Source: Dirofilaria immitis (taxonomy: Eukaryota; Nematoda; Chromadorea; Rhabditida; Onchocercidae). From it: DNA of 64,000 bases. The translations under genes and the position numbers were made by a program. The notes under the pieces are model-generated. The model ran no database searches. It saw nothing but the letters and a program-made list of their open reading frames with translations, and was not told where the DNA came from. How positions within the stretch are numbered: position 1 is the first letter of the stretch; every line of letters begins with the position of its first letter. Positions 1 through 35,760 of the stretch are shown here, piece after piece. Location: contig JAKNDB010000079.1 in assembly GCA_024305405.1 (NCBI GenBank), positions 1,742,501 through 1,806,500 of the forward strand, in the 5' to 3' direction.

Positions 1-1863
1 CAAATCACAAAAAAACCTGGTAAGCAGTCAGCAATTGCTTAAAAATCCTAATTTGTAAAAGATGAATAAACAAAACAACAAACTATAAACACTTTTGACA
101 TGAAGCTGAAACAAAATTCGTAGGATAATTAATAACTTTTAAAAATGCGGCCGATGTGAATAAGTAGCGAAGTACCGCAGTTTTTATATATATATGATAA
201 AATTTGTGACCTGAAGTTTATTGACCAGCCCGATTAATATGCTCAGAACGGTAAACAAATGGAGATCAGCCATGGGATAAGCGATTAATTTCCAAATAAA
301 AAAATACAAATAAGAAGCTCTATATATCTTTGAATTCACTTAATTCTTTTTCATATTGCATATTTTCTTCGGCGATATTTTTGGCACAAACACAATAATT
401 AAAGCCAAGCTTGGGTAGGCATGTGTGAACTGCCTTGCTGACACTATTTGGTAAATGATAATCCCTTCATTGATTTGCGTTTCCTAAATTTTAAAAAAAT
501 AAAGCTAAAAATTAAACAAATTTTAACTGTCCAAAAGAACTGCGACAAATGAGTTAAATTTTATGAATAAGGTTGTCTCGATTTAAAAGTCTCATTACAC
601 TTATACTAAGTCAAATTTGGTATATACTTATACTCTTTTATAGGCAAGGCAGACTAGCTAAGTAATGATCGATCATAAAACCCTGACGAATCTTGTATCC
701 AAAGTGCTACAAAAAAAAAAAAGAAAACGGATTAAAAAATATTGTTCCTGATGCTAAAATATATTAATATTAATTTTTCACAGAAAAATTTGAGGTTATT
801 TATGTGCTTGGCGATGGGAAAAGGTATATTTCTAATAATTGAAAGACAATCTTGTCAGCAGTGTTTTGTGTAATATATCAATACTTCCTTAATATTCGTA
901 TAGCTGTGTTTTTCAACTCAGGCGAGCAAAAGCTGAAAGCGGTGCGCAATCCAAAAATAGCAGTACAAGCTTTATCATGCTAAAAACATGCTCAAGTAGG
1001 GAAATAAAATCCGTTCAGATCTTTTTAAAACCAAAATTTTCAATTTTGAAGCTAGATTTCCAAATATTTTCTGAGGAAAGTGTCGCTATTTCTCTAATTT
1101 AAGACTTACATAACTTTTAGCCCTATGCATATAAATATAACACCAAGAAGTTCACACTGAAAATTTCAATGATTTTAATGAGTTCTGGAAAACCAATGTC
1201 AAGATGGGATTAGACAAAAGGCTTTGTTTAAAGATTTTGTGCCAAAAATATGCAGAAAAAGGGACTGAACATTTATAGTGCAATTCTATTTCCAAATCAA
1301 AATGAAGGAACTAAGTTTTCTTGTTCTTTAAATAATTTAATTGAGATCATTCCCAGCAGCAACAGACGAATATTAATAATTTTGTAATATTAATGAAGGA
1401 AAATCATGAATATTGCCACCATAACTAATAGAAACTCAAATTTCTATCAGAGTTATCATCAAGTTTCAAATAATATATGGATATCTTCCGTTAAAAAGAA
1501 TAAAAAAGGTGCAGAACAAAATTTTTAAATGTCTTTGGTCTATCACAACATTATACCACCATAAATTTTCCTTTAACTAGGTGCGCCGCGAAATTACATT
1601 GCAGTAATTTATTATCAAAATTTCTTTTATATTTACAAGCTCCATATATTTGTGGTGATAATTTGATTAAAATCTCTGCATTCCTTTTAACATGCATTTA
1701 GAATTCCATAAATTTTTGGATCACTTTAGATGCATTCCAGTTAGCACCGTAATTTGGCAAGCAAAATTATCCTAAATCGTAGTAAAGGCAGTGGTGGTCA
1801 AAATGCTGGTAGATGAACTGAAAAAAATGTTACAGTTAAACCTGTAATGTAATAGTAATAGGC
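1..1863. other. AT-rich flank, no supported gene
   Basis: No open frame of coding character was seen on either strand. The only functional hint is TTTATT at 1608-1613, which reads AATAAA on the minus strand about 250 bases past the minus-strand stop at 1864 and could be the polyadenylation signal of that gene. Confidence 0.5.
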
Positions 1864-2822
1864 CTACTGTAAGTTACAACAACCGCACTTTTTCTTTTCA
1901 ATTCGTATACATTCCACTTGTCGAGCTTTCGGCAAATCACCCATGCCATCTTCCATACCAATCAGATCATCGCTGTTCATTAGCGGTGTTGTTCCCGTCA
2001 CTTGAGCCTCTATTCCTTTGTCCGGTGCTAATGATGATGGCGAGATGCCTGAATCTAAGATATTCTTCAGTTTTTGTGTACAAATTAAGCAATCAGAAGC
2101 ATTAAGCCGCGCCTACTTCGTACTACATGATATACTTGCTGGAACTGTAAAACTGCATAATTCACAAGTGCAAGTAATTAATTTCATGTTAGTCAATCTA
2201 TTAACTACTGATGATTAATTATTTATAGGTATAGATTAATCGAAGTTATTTAATGATGTAGTTTTTCAGTTTCCCAAATACTTTAACTTCAATAAACGCC
2301 ATTCTCAATTATTTTGACTTCAAAATAATTTTTGTATTTCTTTCCATTCCACATTTTCATAATATCTATTTACTAATATTTGATTACTTTTTATATTTTT
2401 TATTGAATATCTTAATTGTCGACCCAGTCAAAGCAAAAGCTGTTCAGTTTGTGCAAGATATGTACAACTTAAATTCAGAAATCAGCTTTAAAATTGACTG
2501 CCTTATATCAAACAGTAGCTGATAATATTAACTTCAACCAACAAATCATAAAACGTTAATTTTCTTAATGCAATTGTGAAAGATGACTCCCCATATCAGA
2601 AGGAATTAAGGTGATGAAAACTCAAATAACGATAGGAAATTAATTCAGAAAAATACCGTTTAAATATGCTTGATTAGTAGTTTTAATAGGTGTTGTATTT
2701 TGCGAACCAGGCAGAGACGGTGGATAAGGTTTTCTTTTGTACGCTTCCACAATAGGATCAACCTCATGAAACAGAGATTCTTCTGGGCGGAACGGATTAT
2801 CTGTTAATTCATTTTTACCCTT
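1864..2822 (-). CDS. Two 3' exons of a minus-strand gene ending in a CaaX tail
   Basis: Two exons join in phase. Exon 2822-2657 follows a TTTTCAG acceptor, opens KGKNELTDNPFRPEESLFHE in phase 0 and ends in phase 1 at a GTATTT donor. Exon 2048-1864 follows ATTCAG, starts with the two bases that complete a Gly codon, and runs to TAG at 1866-1864. The joined segment is about 116 residues, acidic and proline-rich in the middle, and ends EKKKCGCCNLQ. CNLQ fits a C-a-a-X prenylation box; the two cysteines before it and the lysines fit a palmitoylated, polybasic membrane anchor. The layout recalls paralemmin tails, but I see no paralemmin coiled coil and do not claim the family. The 5' part is not located: it may share upstream exons with the 3104-24091 gene, through a weak GTTGTT donor inside exon 3215-3104 that would leave phase 0, or be a separate gene. 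Splicing is inferred. Confidence 0.6.
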
Positions 2823-3103
2823 CTGAAAATAATCTATCATTTTCACACTTAATGTAGAAACTTTCAAAATTACAAAATAAAACTTTTTTTTGTCTCTAAG
2901 AAATATTATCGCGAATAAAGCATGTAATACTTACCGACGTACAGTGATATGTAATTCAGAAGAATAAATATGAAAAAATTCAAACGATAACTTCATACTT
3001 GTCTATCTCATAATAAATTTCTCATCCAAGAATCATTTTTTTCTTCGAAATTAAAATCAATAAAAATGGAAACTAACTTAATAAGTGCTGGAAGGGAGGA
3101 CTA

Positions 3104-24091
<20,988 letters not shown>

Positions 24092-24299
24092 CTCCAGAAC
24101 AAATTAAATCATCTAATTGTTTAGCAAGTAAATTGATAATAATGATAAGTTTACTAGCTTGCATATATATATATATATATATATGTAAAGATAGGAAAAA
24201 AGAAATAGTGCAATAATTAACAATTAAATATAATACAGTGATAAAGATTGATAATAGCAATCAAAATCAAAATAATTTCAAAAAATTCGGATCAGTAAT

Positions 24300-24382
24300 A
24301 TTTATATATGTGTATATGCATGTATGTGTGTGTGTGTGTGTGTGTATATGTATGTGTGTGTGTGTATATGTGTGTATGTGTA
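24300..24382. repeat. (TG)n-rich microsatellite
   Basis: TGTGTG and TATG units in an interrupted run. Confidence 0.85.
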
Positions 24383-27300
24383 TGATGTTTGATTTTTAGC
24401 AAATAAAAGTTTACGATAGTTTTCAAAGAAAATTTTTTTTTTTTAATTTAGGGTTTCAGTGATTTTTCAATATTTTTTATTAGTTTGAAAATCGTTTTTT
24501 TTTCATTTTGGAATTCTCAAAAAAAAAAAAAAAAAAGGTTTCAAATACCGACCACTGTTATATTACACTGAATTATGAATCATTCGTAATTTGTTTCTTC
24601 TCTCATAGAATATATTATATATTTGCGTGAAACTGAAAATAAAATATTTTAATACAATTTAAATTATCACTCATCCATTATGTAAATTATCATTTATCAA
24701 CTTTTACTATCTTATCTTTTCCTAAAAATTCAAATGATAAGATCAGAAATGGGAAAAAGAAAATGTAAAAGCGTTAATATTGGAAAAACTTACTCGAGAA
24801 ATAAACAACGACAACCTATTTTAATGATTACAAATAATGATAGGTTTGTTTTTATTGATTGATACATTTGATAAGCTAAGTAAGGAAAAGATTCTAGTAC
24901 ATTACTACTTTTAATTTATAATCCATACTTCATTTTTTTTTTGCCAATCTTATTTATCGTATAGAGAGCTAGAAATGATAATAATCAGAAGTGATAAGCA
25001 TAAAGCATTTTGTTGTTGCATTAATCATGTTTAAGTTTTAATATTAAGATGATTAAATAAGTTATATGCTTACATTTACTATATCACGGATAATCTAATT
25101 CTACTATTGTAATTGTGATAACTGTTATTAAGTGATAACGATAACAATCATGATTACTTCCTGATGATGACTAGATCAATTTAAAACATTTTTTAGTTGC
25201 GAAAGGAAAGAAATCGAAAAAATTTTAGAATTAATTGTAAAAGAATAAACTGTTCAAACATTTGGCCAAAACAATAAAAAACAATATGAGCCTAGACTTT
25301 AGTAAATAGCAGAAAAGAATGGAACAAGCTAAAAGGAACGAACGAGTGTGAAGGAATATGTAAAGCTTGTTGAGAAAACGAATCAATAGAGAACAGTAGT
25401 AGTAATAGAGTGCTCTAATGTTAAGGCCAAGGTATAACGAAAAAGCCCTCAAAGTGAACTAGGCCGTAGGAAGGAAATGAGTGAAATAATTGTGATAGAT
25501 TTGGCGTGCCAATTCAAAGCTGTTATAATTATAAATTATCAATTGATATTTATTTAAATAAAAAAATGAAAAAAACTCAAATGAGTATGATATAAAGCAA
25601 AAATTCATAAAATTTAACAGATTAGATTTCTTATCATTGCTTATCATATTATCACTTCTTATCATATATTTTTTACTATTGTCACATTCTAACTATCTAA
25701 ATGGATGCGTCGTATTTAAAATATTTTTGATGGATTTATTCTAACACAATTTTGAAGCATGCAGAAATTTCTACATCGAGATTATTAAAAATGCTCTTAG
25801 TTTATCGAGAAAAGAGACTTATCCTGAATTCTATTATTAGAGTAGAGATAAGACAGATATATTATCAATTTTACTTTAAAAAAAACAAAGCTTTTAATGT
25901 CCTTCGTTATATCTATTTTATTAAAGGTCAAGGTCAAATATGTTCTAGCAATCAAAACAACAAGTATAAACAATATGTCTCGAATTTTGAGAATTTTTTT
26001 TTCACAAAATTATTAAAAATATTATTCATTATTAATAATTCTTCATTATTTATATAAACTTAGATTCTTTTTGCCATTTTTAGAAACTTTAATAATTTAA
26101 AAATATGCGCTTATTATATAGCCAAATATGGCCAAGTTTCAAGATAAACATTCTCATCTTGGCAAAAACAAACCTAAATTTTTATCAAATCAGTAATTTA
26201 TATAGTTCCAATCTTAATTTAATATTAATAACTGCAGGTAAAATATGTATATTAACATCAAGGTGAGCAGAAACACCTGACTATAATATAACTAAGGTAT
26301 GAGAAGGACGGCAATGTTAATTATATTATCGTAGCAGAATTATAGAAATAAGAGGAATTTTGTGTTTGCATGGATAAAATCAATTACGAGTAGAAGCAAT
26401 GGAAAGGAAATGAAATTTGAAAAAGTAAATTTTTAATTTAGTTAAATAGGTCAAAGGTCAATAATTTGTTGATAAATGAAGAAGATTAATTGAAAATAGA
26501 CTTCTATTTAATTATTTTAGATTATATTTGTATGCTATTCTATCTAATTTAAATTCTTCTCACATTTATAACTATTTTATTTTCATTCTATTCTATTCTA
26601 TCCTACAAAGCACTTCATAAAAAATGCTTCAAGTTGAATTATGCTATTATCAAGAATTTAATTGAATCGTTACTTATAGAAATTCCAAGAAGAAAAATTG
26701 TAAAAAATTTCATCATTAAGTAAATACATTGTTTGATAATCAATTATTGTATGATAATCATTGATTAAATTGTTTTGATTAGATGTATCCTAGAAATGAT
26801 AGTAAAACTTATGCAACTTTTTTGCTATTTTCATTAAGCGATATTTGGTACAATGAAAATCAATTATTTACGTAAGCGTACAGATCAGATAGATGCAAAA
26901 TTATTTTTAATTGATTAGAAAAATTCGATCACAACTGATCAATGGAAATTCAATTCCAACTGATCAATTTTGTCAAATTTTTTTGATCTTTTTTTGCAAA
27001 TGAATCTTTTGATTTAATTTAATATAATATTTTTACATAATAATACAAACCTATTAAAAAAACTTTGTAGGAAATAAGAATATACGAATTGGAATTAATT
27101 CATATAATAAATTTTGAAGAATAAAATTGAATTATTTCTTATCGATAAGAAAATTCTTAACAAATAATCAAACTTAATTTTTATTTCTTAGGCAATAATT
27201 TATAAAAAAAAAAGTTTACGATAAAAGTGAAACTTATATGAATAAAATTTTACAAATAAAAATTTGAAATAATTATGAAAAAAAAATTAATAAATGAGAG

Positions 27301-30300
27301 ATGCTGGAAAATAAAAATAAGAAATTTGTTTTGAAAAGTATTACTCTCGAAAATAAGAAGGTCGAGATTAAACGGAATTATGAATAATTTTTTTGGAATA
27401 ATCTTAAAATTATTTTTAAAATTTTTTTGGAAAACATGTAAATAAGAAACTAGTAATAATTTTTTTCTTAATAAAAATATTTGGAGAAGCAATAAGGAAA
27501 AGAAATAAAGTAATGAAAAAGAAATTGATAGCTAATAATATTTATTCTCGCTCGACTTAAATAAACACCAGAAAAATTTGGCAAAAAAATACTTCAAAAT
27601 AAGATTTAAAAAAAAAAATTGTGATAAAAAAATAAGCGATGAATTTTGTCGAGAAAAGTAATTGAAAATTATTACTTTCTTTTTCTGAGCAATATTTTGA
27701 AAAGTTAGCCATAGCCAAAATTATTAATTTTTTTTCAACATTTTAGAAATCTAAAAAAGCCAAGTGCTATAGTTAGACAATTTGTCTTTGATGCAATTAT
27801 TATTGAGTTGTCTGATTAAAGTTATCATATATGATTGGGAAGCAAATCCATAATTCAGAAAGTGATATCAAACTGTCAGATAATTTATCTTAAAAGTAAT
27901 TGTATCAAAGCCAAGCCAAAAATTTTTGCCGAAATTTAGTTTCAAAAATAGGCTAAAACAACGAGAATTACAAATAAATAAATAAAATTTGAGAAATGAA
28001 AAGTTTGTTTTTTTTTCATTAAAAACAAATGAAAACGATTGTTTATTGTAAACAAAAATTAGCAATAACAAATAAAAATAAACGATAAAAGAAAATTAGG
28101 TAAACATAGTTTTGGCTTGTAGCATCAAAAAAAAAATTTGACATTCTATTTCCATCAAAATTGCTCATTTCCTGCGAGACTTTTACTCTCGACATTCGCT
28201 CAAAAAAATAAAGCAATTAATGTCATTACTATCCTCATCAACATGTCTATCATTAGTCTCATAGATTAAAATATTTTTTCTATTTTATATCTAATTGTTT
28301 ATTTGTTGTAAAATCAATCTTTCTTAGTTAGTGATACCATTCGAGAATTTCGAGAATTTTTAAATTTTTGAGAAAGAGAGAGGAGAGAGAGAGAGAGAAA
28401 AAAAAGAAGAAGGAATTGTTGTTGATAAAAGAAAAGGAAAGTGAAAATTGTAAAAAAATGAATGTTTAAAAATTTGGACGGAAATATAAAAGAAATTACA
28501 TTAAAAAAAAAACAAAACAATGTAATATGCTATTTTACTTTAATGTTTACATTAATAAATTTGTAATGTCAAGAAAATATTTCAAAAAAAAAGAAAAAAT
28601 TTCTTAAAATTCAAATATGTCAAAAATTACTAACAAAACATTTGAATTCGTTTTCTTTTTTTTTGCTGCAATTTTGTAAAATTTGCAATTATCATTTATT
28701 TTGAAATAAATTAGAAAAATTATGATATGTTATCATTATCATTAATAATTTTAATAATTATTTATCATAATGGATGGCTTGCTTTTTTCGTTCTTTTTTC
28801 TTTTCTTCATTCAATTCAAATATAATTTATTCTAAAGGGATGTTTTATTTCTTTTTTTTTCTTTGGAATCCTTCACTGAAATATTTTCGAATTAAGCATT
28901 TTGTTATCTATGATATTAACAAAAATTACAACAGTTTATCACTTTCTGTAAACGTAAAAATATATATATGTATTGTGGTGCAATAAATCAGACAGAATGA
29001 CTTTAAAATGAAAATATCAGTAGAACAAAAAAAAAAAAAAAAATGATAGAAATGCGATGTTGATGCAAACGAAGGATTCAGATTCTATCTCTTATATTTC
29101 TCCAATTAACTGTTATTATTATCAAACTTATCAGTCATCTTATCTTTAAAAAAAAAAAATTTCTAGAAGAAAAAACGACCGACAAATCATGTAGAACGCA
29201 ATATATGTCAGCTACACTTTTATACAAAAATGATGAAGGTCAATGGTAGAATTCTCCGCTCTGTTTAATTAATTAATTAATTAATATCAACATTCATTAG
29301 ATAAACAACATGTTGGAAATTATCGCTGATATTAAGATGAATTTTTTTTTCTTCGATATTTTTAATATCAAAAAATTTGATAAATTAAGAAAGAAACTTT
29401 TATTTTAACTTCAGCTAATGTTATGAACAGGAGAAAACAGTATTACAATGATTACACTCTCGACTGATACAACAAAATATGCGTAGTAGCATAGCGAAAT
29501 GAATTAAACATAGCGAATTAAAATCACAACAAAATTTTGCATTAAATGTTAGCGAATTAAAATCGTAGCGAAACGACTTAAAACTTTCGTTCGAAATTTT
29601 AGAATTTATAAAACAAAAATTTTTAAGAATTGAGATTAAAATGTTTAATTTCAAGATTAGAAATGAGAAATGACCACTGGTTGGCTAATAATTAGTTGAT
29701 CAATAGTTGATTCATTATGTTTGAAGATACAAATACGACAATATATTCAAATATTTCCAAATTCTTGACATCTTATCAGATGTGATAAAACTGTAAACAT
29801 TCATTTGAATTCTGTAAATATTAGTATAAATGTATAATGAATGAAACTAATTCCCGAATGATTAATTATTTGAGGTGATCAGGAAAGGTAGGATAGAATT
29901 GAAGCCAACATTGAAATGATCAAGAAAGGTGATATGAAGGACAACAGATACATTAGGACATGAAGGATAGATGATACACTAACAACATGAAAGATGATTA
30001 TACCTTTCCTACCTGTTTTTTTAAAAAAAAAAACAATTTTCGTCACCTATTTCTGTTTTATTCGTCTCTCTCTCTCTCTCTCTCTCTCTGTTATTACATA
30101 AAGCCAAATATTTATTAACCATTGATTTTTAATATTTTTATATTTCCATTGGCAAAAATATAATTGAAATTTTAATTGCCGTAATCCGATTTTAAGTAAT
30201 GTGTTTTCAACGAAATATAATGAAAAGGATTTAATTAAAAAAAAGCAATTAAACTTATCATTTCAATATCATAGAAATTTTCAATTAATGAATCTCTCAT

Positions 30301-31000
30301 CTTCAATTTTTTTCTTTATTTTTGATCTTTCCGAGAAAATTCTCGAGATATATATGTATATATTATATTAATGATAATAAAAACATCGTCCTTTCGATTA
30401 GTCTAAGTTTATTCAATCAACAAAAAGTAAAAAGATTTTGAAAAGAATAATATAAAAATTGTTCGTTTCCTTTTTTTTTTCTCTCTCTCACATAGAGTAA
30501 ACTTATTGAATAATTCAAATTGAAGCCATTCCAAGAAAGTATTGAAAAAAAACTTTTAAATATAAAGAAGAAGTGAAAGAAGGACAAGTAAGAAGCCTTC
30601 GATCGTTATTTTCAAGATCAATTTATTTTGATGACGAATTCATTGCATCTGATAAAAGGAAGGAAGTCTGTTTTTTTTTTTTTTTGTGATGAATTTCATA
30701 AAGGGAGAAATTTAATCGAATGAAAAGGTCAAAGTTAACAAACGAATATATAGAACAATGAAATTACGAAAATAAACAATAATCAATAAACATCATTTTA
30801 AAATAAAAATAAAATTATTGAATTTCTCTATTCTATTCATGCAATGTCAAAGGTCAAGTTAAAAGATTATAAAATTGCATATACGATTTCATATCGAATG
30901 AATCTAACTATAATCATCAAAATATTGTACATTGAGATAGAGGAAAAAGAAAATTTATTTTTCAAAATGAATGAGCATGTAACGATGAACTTTGCCCTTT

Positions 31001-32168
31001 AAAAATTGTTTGTTACGATATAAGAAGAGAATTATGATTGAAATAAATTCTTAAATAAAAATTGAATAATTTATAAATTTTTTTCATGAAGCGAAATTTT
31101 TCCGCATAATTCGATGAGCATAAAATTTAAAAGATAGAGTGGTAGGGATGTATTGTTGTGCTGCTGCTGATACATGATGGGATTGAATGTTGAATTTCAT
31201 CTTACAACTTATGCTACTTATTGGTAAGTTTAAAATTATATTATAAAAATTAAATACAAAAAATTAGCATATATTAATCATATTAATATCATATTATAAA
31301 TTATAATACCCATACCCTTCTTTCAATTTATCATTATCATAGATTATTTTATCATTATCATAGATTATGTAAATCTTATAAAGTTCATAAAATCTTTGGT
31401 AAAATTTCTCCTTTTAAAGTTAAGATTTTATAATTCTCGAAGCATATTGCTCTTTTCTCGAATATTTAAATTTTAAAAAATTGAGAAAAAAAAGGAAGAA
31501 GTTTGAGATAAGATAGTATTTAATATGTTATCATATGATATTGAATGAATTATAAAAAATAAAAGCAATTGCTAAATTAAAAAGAAAAATTGTTTGTTAC
31601 GATATAAGAAGAGAATTATGATTGAAATAAATTCTTAAATAAAATTGAATAATTTATAAATTTTTTTCATGAAGCGAAATTTTTCCGCATAATTCGATGA
31701 GCATAAAATTTAAAAGATAGAGTGGTAGGGATGTATTGTTGTGCTGCTGCTGATACATGATGGGATTGAATGTTGAATTTCATCTTACAACTTATGCTAC
31801 TTATTGGTAAGTTTAAAATTATATTATAAAAATTAAATACAAAAAATTAGCATATATTAATCATATTAATATCATATTATAAATTATAATACCCATACCC
31901 TTCTTTCAATTTATCATTATCATAGATTATTTTATCATTATCATAGATTATGTAAATCTTATAAAGTTCATAAAATCTTTGGTAAAATTTCTCCTTTTAA
32001 AGTTAAGATTTTATAATTCTCGAAGCATATTGCTCTTTTCTCGAATATTTAAATTTTAAAAATTGAGAAAAAAAAAGGGAAGAAGTTTGAGATAAGATAG
32101 TATTTAATATGTTATCATATGATATTGAATGAATTATAAAAAATAAAAGCAATTGCTAAATTAAAAAG
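31001..32168 (+). repeat. 584-bp direct tandem duplication
   Basis: Copy 1 (31001-31584) and copy 2 (31585-32168) match base for base except for homopolymer lengths: an A run near 31057, an A run near 31476 and an A/G run near 31486, each compared with its partner 584 bases on. A 14-base start of a third unit follows at 32169. No gene lies inside. The near identity implies a recent duplication, or an assembly duplicate. Confidence 0.95.
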
Positions 32169-32436
32169 AAAAATTGTTTGTTTACAATTAAATTTATCGA
32201 TTTTTGCTTTTTTCTTAAACAAAATTTCGTTTGTAAATATAAAATAGAAATGATAACTTTTAAGTAAAAAAAAAAAAATTTCCTTTTATTTCATCAAATC
32301 GATTTGAGCCAAACTTTTCGCTAATTTTTCAATTAATTCAATTGAAACACATCTGGTTGTATTACATTATTTGCCATTTGCTATAATTACATTTCCCATC
32401 ATTTATTCATGACGAGAAATTTTCTCGACACTAACA

Positions 32437-32526
32437 ACGACAACAACAATAGCAACAACAACGACAACAGCAAAAACAACACCAACACCAACAACAACAA
32501 CAATAACAACAACAACAACAACGACA
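32437..32526. repeat. (AAC)n-rich low-complexity tract
   Basis: AAC/CAA units with GAC, AGC and ACC interruptions give poly-Asn (+) or poly-Leu (-) frames. I found no coding context around it. Confidence 0.8.
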
Positions 32527-34133
32527 TTTCAGAGAATTGTGTTATTTTTAAAATTTTACTATCAATAATAGCAAACGATGTAAGCATAAAAGTTTAAGAA
32601 AAGACAAGCATTTTGTGCAAAACTTAAAAATAAGCCTATAATCTGATAAAATATTTTGAATGATGAAAAATATGATGACATTTTTATATGCATAAAATTT
32701 ATCTTGATCAATGAAATTTTACAAATGTTTTACTTTTATACGAATAAAAGTTTAACTAAGAAAAAGTTCAAATCTAAGCAACTTCACCTTATTGAAAATT
32801 CCCACATGTTCGATAGAAAAAAAAAGTTTTTCAATTTAAATTTAAACTTATATTTCGAGAGTAGAATAATTGGATTTAAAATTGATAATAACGACAATTC
32901 TCCAGAATGCCTTTTCTAAAATGACGTTTGTTAAGTTTACTTTTATCATTTAGTTAAAAATTTATTTGTTGAAGAGAAATAAAAATGCTCGTAAATGCGG
33001 ATTTTTTTTTGTGCGACAAATGCGAATTTTCATAAATTCAACTTTAGCTTTTTTGAGATATCAAAAATTTTAAATCCTATTTTAAAGCTTATATTTGAAT
33101 GTAAAATTTAATTGATCACTATGATCCATATATTAATCTATAATACTTTGTTTATGTCACCCGTGGATTTATTTATTCGTAATTTAAAAATGAAGAACAG
33201 ATGTTCGATAAAATATTAAATGATTAAATAAAAATTCATCTGTCTTTTTGTCTTTAATTTCTTTTCTTTTTGTCATTTTTAATTTAAAGAAATAAAAGGA
33301 AAAACAAAAATTGTTCAAATAAATGGAAAAATTGAATTTTAAAAAGTTTTTATAAAAATTTTTTTTAAATTATAATTTAATAATTAATTACAACTTTTTA
33401 TATCAAAAAAACTTAAATTTGTGAATTATTTTAAATTAAACTAATATTTTTGCTCATAGCTCTTAATACTTTCCTTTTCCATAACTTACAATTATTACTT
33501 CAAACCTTTTTCTACTTTTTAAAATTATCAAATCAAAATAATTAAAGAATTATTTCACAACTAATAGTGTGCAATGATGATCAACAATGATCAATGATGA
33601 TCAATTATTGATTGCTGTTTTCTTAAATCAAACTTCTTGCGATCTCATTTCTATTTGCGATGAATAAAAATGGTTAGAGAATAAGAGGTAAAATAATAAA
33701 AATAAAAGTTTGTATGAGCTTTTAAACTTTCAAATTGATGAATAATATAATAAAAGCAAAATACTAAAACTCTTTTAGAACGATTTTTCTTCTATCTATG
33801 AATCATCGTACAAGAGGAATGAGTCATAGGATGAGAATATAAAAGAATTGAATTCAATAAATGAATTCATTAATTTTTAAATTTCATTCATCATATCGTA
33901 AAATTTATAGACTAAAATGAATTAATTGTAATGATAATTGCAATAATCGCTTGGATGTGACATACACACACATACATACACATACACACATAGACACACA
34001 CACATAGTAATTTGTAAAAATTAAAGATAAGTGATGATAAATGATAAATATTGCATAATTAACATACTTCATTGTAATTCTAACACTATTGATTAATTGA
34101 AGGATCATTATTTTTATGCTCAAATAATTGATC

Positions 34134-34160
34134 AATCAATCAATCGATCGATCGATCGAT
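34134..34160. repeat. (ATCA)n/(ATCG)n tetranucleotide repeat
   Basis: ATCA units pass into ATCG units. Confidence 0.85.
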
Positions 34161-35322
34161 AATTTAATACTCTTGAAAGTTTGATATTGCTTAAGCATAT
34201 ATTACGATCTATTCATATAACAACTTGATGTAACAATGAAATGAAATAAATTTGGTATCTATGAGGAGAATAAGATAAAGTACAGAAGTGAGCATTGTTA
34301 GAGAGATATTTAAAAACTTTTTAAGAATCAATGAGCAAAGGAAACATCTGGGAAATGTTATCTTGTGGTTTAGTAATAAATTCATTGAACAAACTTTTCA
34401 ATCGTATCATCTATTCGAGATTTCCACGAACTAATCGTAATTTTAGGATGTTCGAGAATGAAAAGGTTGAATAAAATCATTAATTTGAAAACAGTTGCTT
34501 TTCATTCGCAGCTTAGTTTATCAAAACAAAAAAAAAGAAAGAATTTTTAAATATTTTTCTTTTTTTTTACATTTGACGATAACGATAAACTCGAACTGTC
34601 TGTTTTGTTGCTAAACATGTAAATTAATATTATATAAAGCTATTATAGTAGTATATAATCGTAGTATAATCGTGATACTGATAACAATGATAACAAATAT
34701 TGAAAAACGTTTTAAATAGTAACTAACTTGAATTTTTCTTCCTATCGAAATGATTGCTTATTATTTATACTATATCATTTCTTCAAATGACATAATTACA
34801 TTTTTTGTTAAAAAAATCGCAAAAAAATGACTTACTTTATTGGATATAAGTAACAAAAATATATTTACTGATTACGGTAATCATAAATATTATCGTAACT
34901 CATCGCATTCAGTGATTACAGTACCCACAGGTATGATTGTAATCTGTAAAATAACAATTCTAATTTATTAAATTAGTAATTGTAATTTGTTTGTTATAAC
35001 TGTTTGCTCATAAATTATTATTGCATTTAATATATATCTTTCTCTTCTAAAACTTTTTGTTTGCTTTTTTTGAAAGCTGAAATTTTCGATCGTAATGTGT
35101 TTGAGATGTTAACGATCGGATATAGGCTTAATTTATTTATCAAATTAAATTATCAAAATTTTATTTAAGAAATGATATAATATGTGGATTATATGTATGA
35201 CTATGAATTTTAAATATAAATTTTTATGATTGGATAAATAAATTTTGTTCATTATGGATAAATTAAATTTAATAGAAGTTTTATATGACGTAAAATGATA
35301 TATCCTTCATCATTCTATTCAT

Positions 35323-35324
<2 letters not shown>

Positions 35325-35355
<31 letters not shown>
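35325..35355. repeat. (TC)n microsatellite
   Basis: Pure TC run. Similar tracts occur at 30066-30089 and 40327-40375. Confidence 0.9.
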
Positions 35356-35359
<4 letters not shown>

Positions 35360-35527
35360 GATATTTCAATATTATAAAATGATAAAATCAATCTTTTTCA
35401 GCATAATTTTATGAGCCATTTTAATGTCAAAAATATTTATAGACATAATATATTGCCATTGCATAACTACTAAATTTAATATATCAACAATATTTTTTAT
35501 CGTTAGCTAGGGTATATATCAATGCAG

Positions 35528-35760
35528 CTAAAAATAGTCATAAAATATAAAATTAATTTTACTTACTTTTTCTTATGACGTCTTTAACGATCACGTACGT
35601 ATCAATGATACTGAGATACGTATCAAAGACATTGTACAATAATTATTCGAAGAAAGTTCTAGAAATAGTTATAAAATATGAAATTTTATTTCTAATTTTA
35701 CATTCTTCAACTTTAACGATCACATATGTACGTATCAATAACACTGTATGCAAAGCAAAC
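35528..35760. repeat. ~125-bp imperfect tandem duplication
   Basis: The segment ending CTTTAACGATCACGTACGTATC (near 35583) recurs as CTTTAACGATCACATATGTACG near 35710, with related AAAATAGT/CATAAAATAT sequence before each. Confidence 0.65.

Noticed and set aside
2929..2940. Minus-strand GTAAGT donor near 2934
   Set aside because: No acceptor and no open frame before it, so no exon can be defined.
32409..32597. Poly-Asn frame
   Set aside because: Arises from the AAC-rich tract; the mirror poly-Leu frame is equally open and neither has exon signals.
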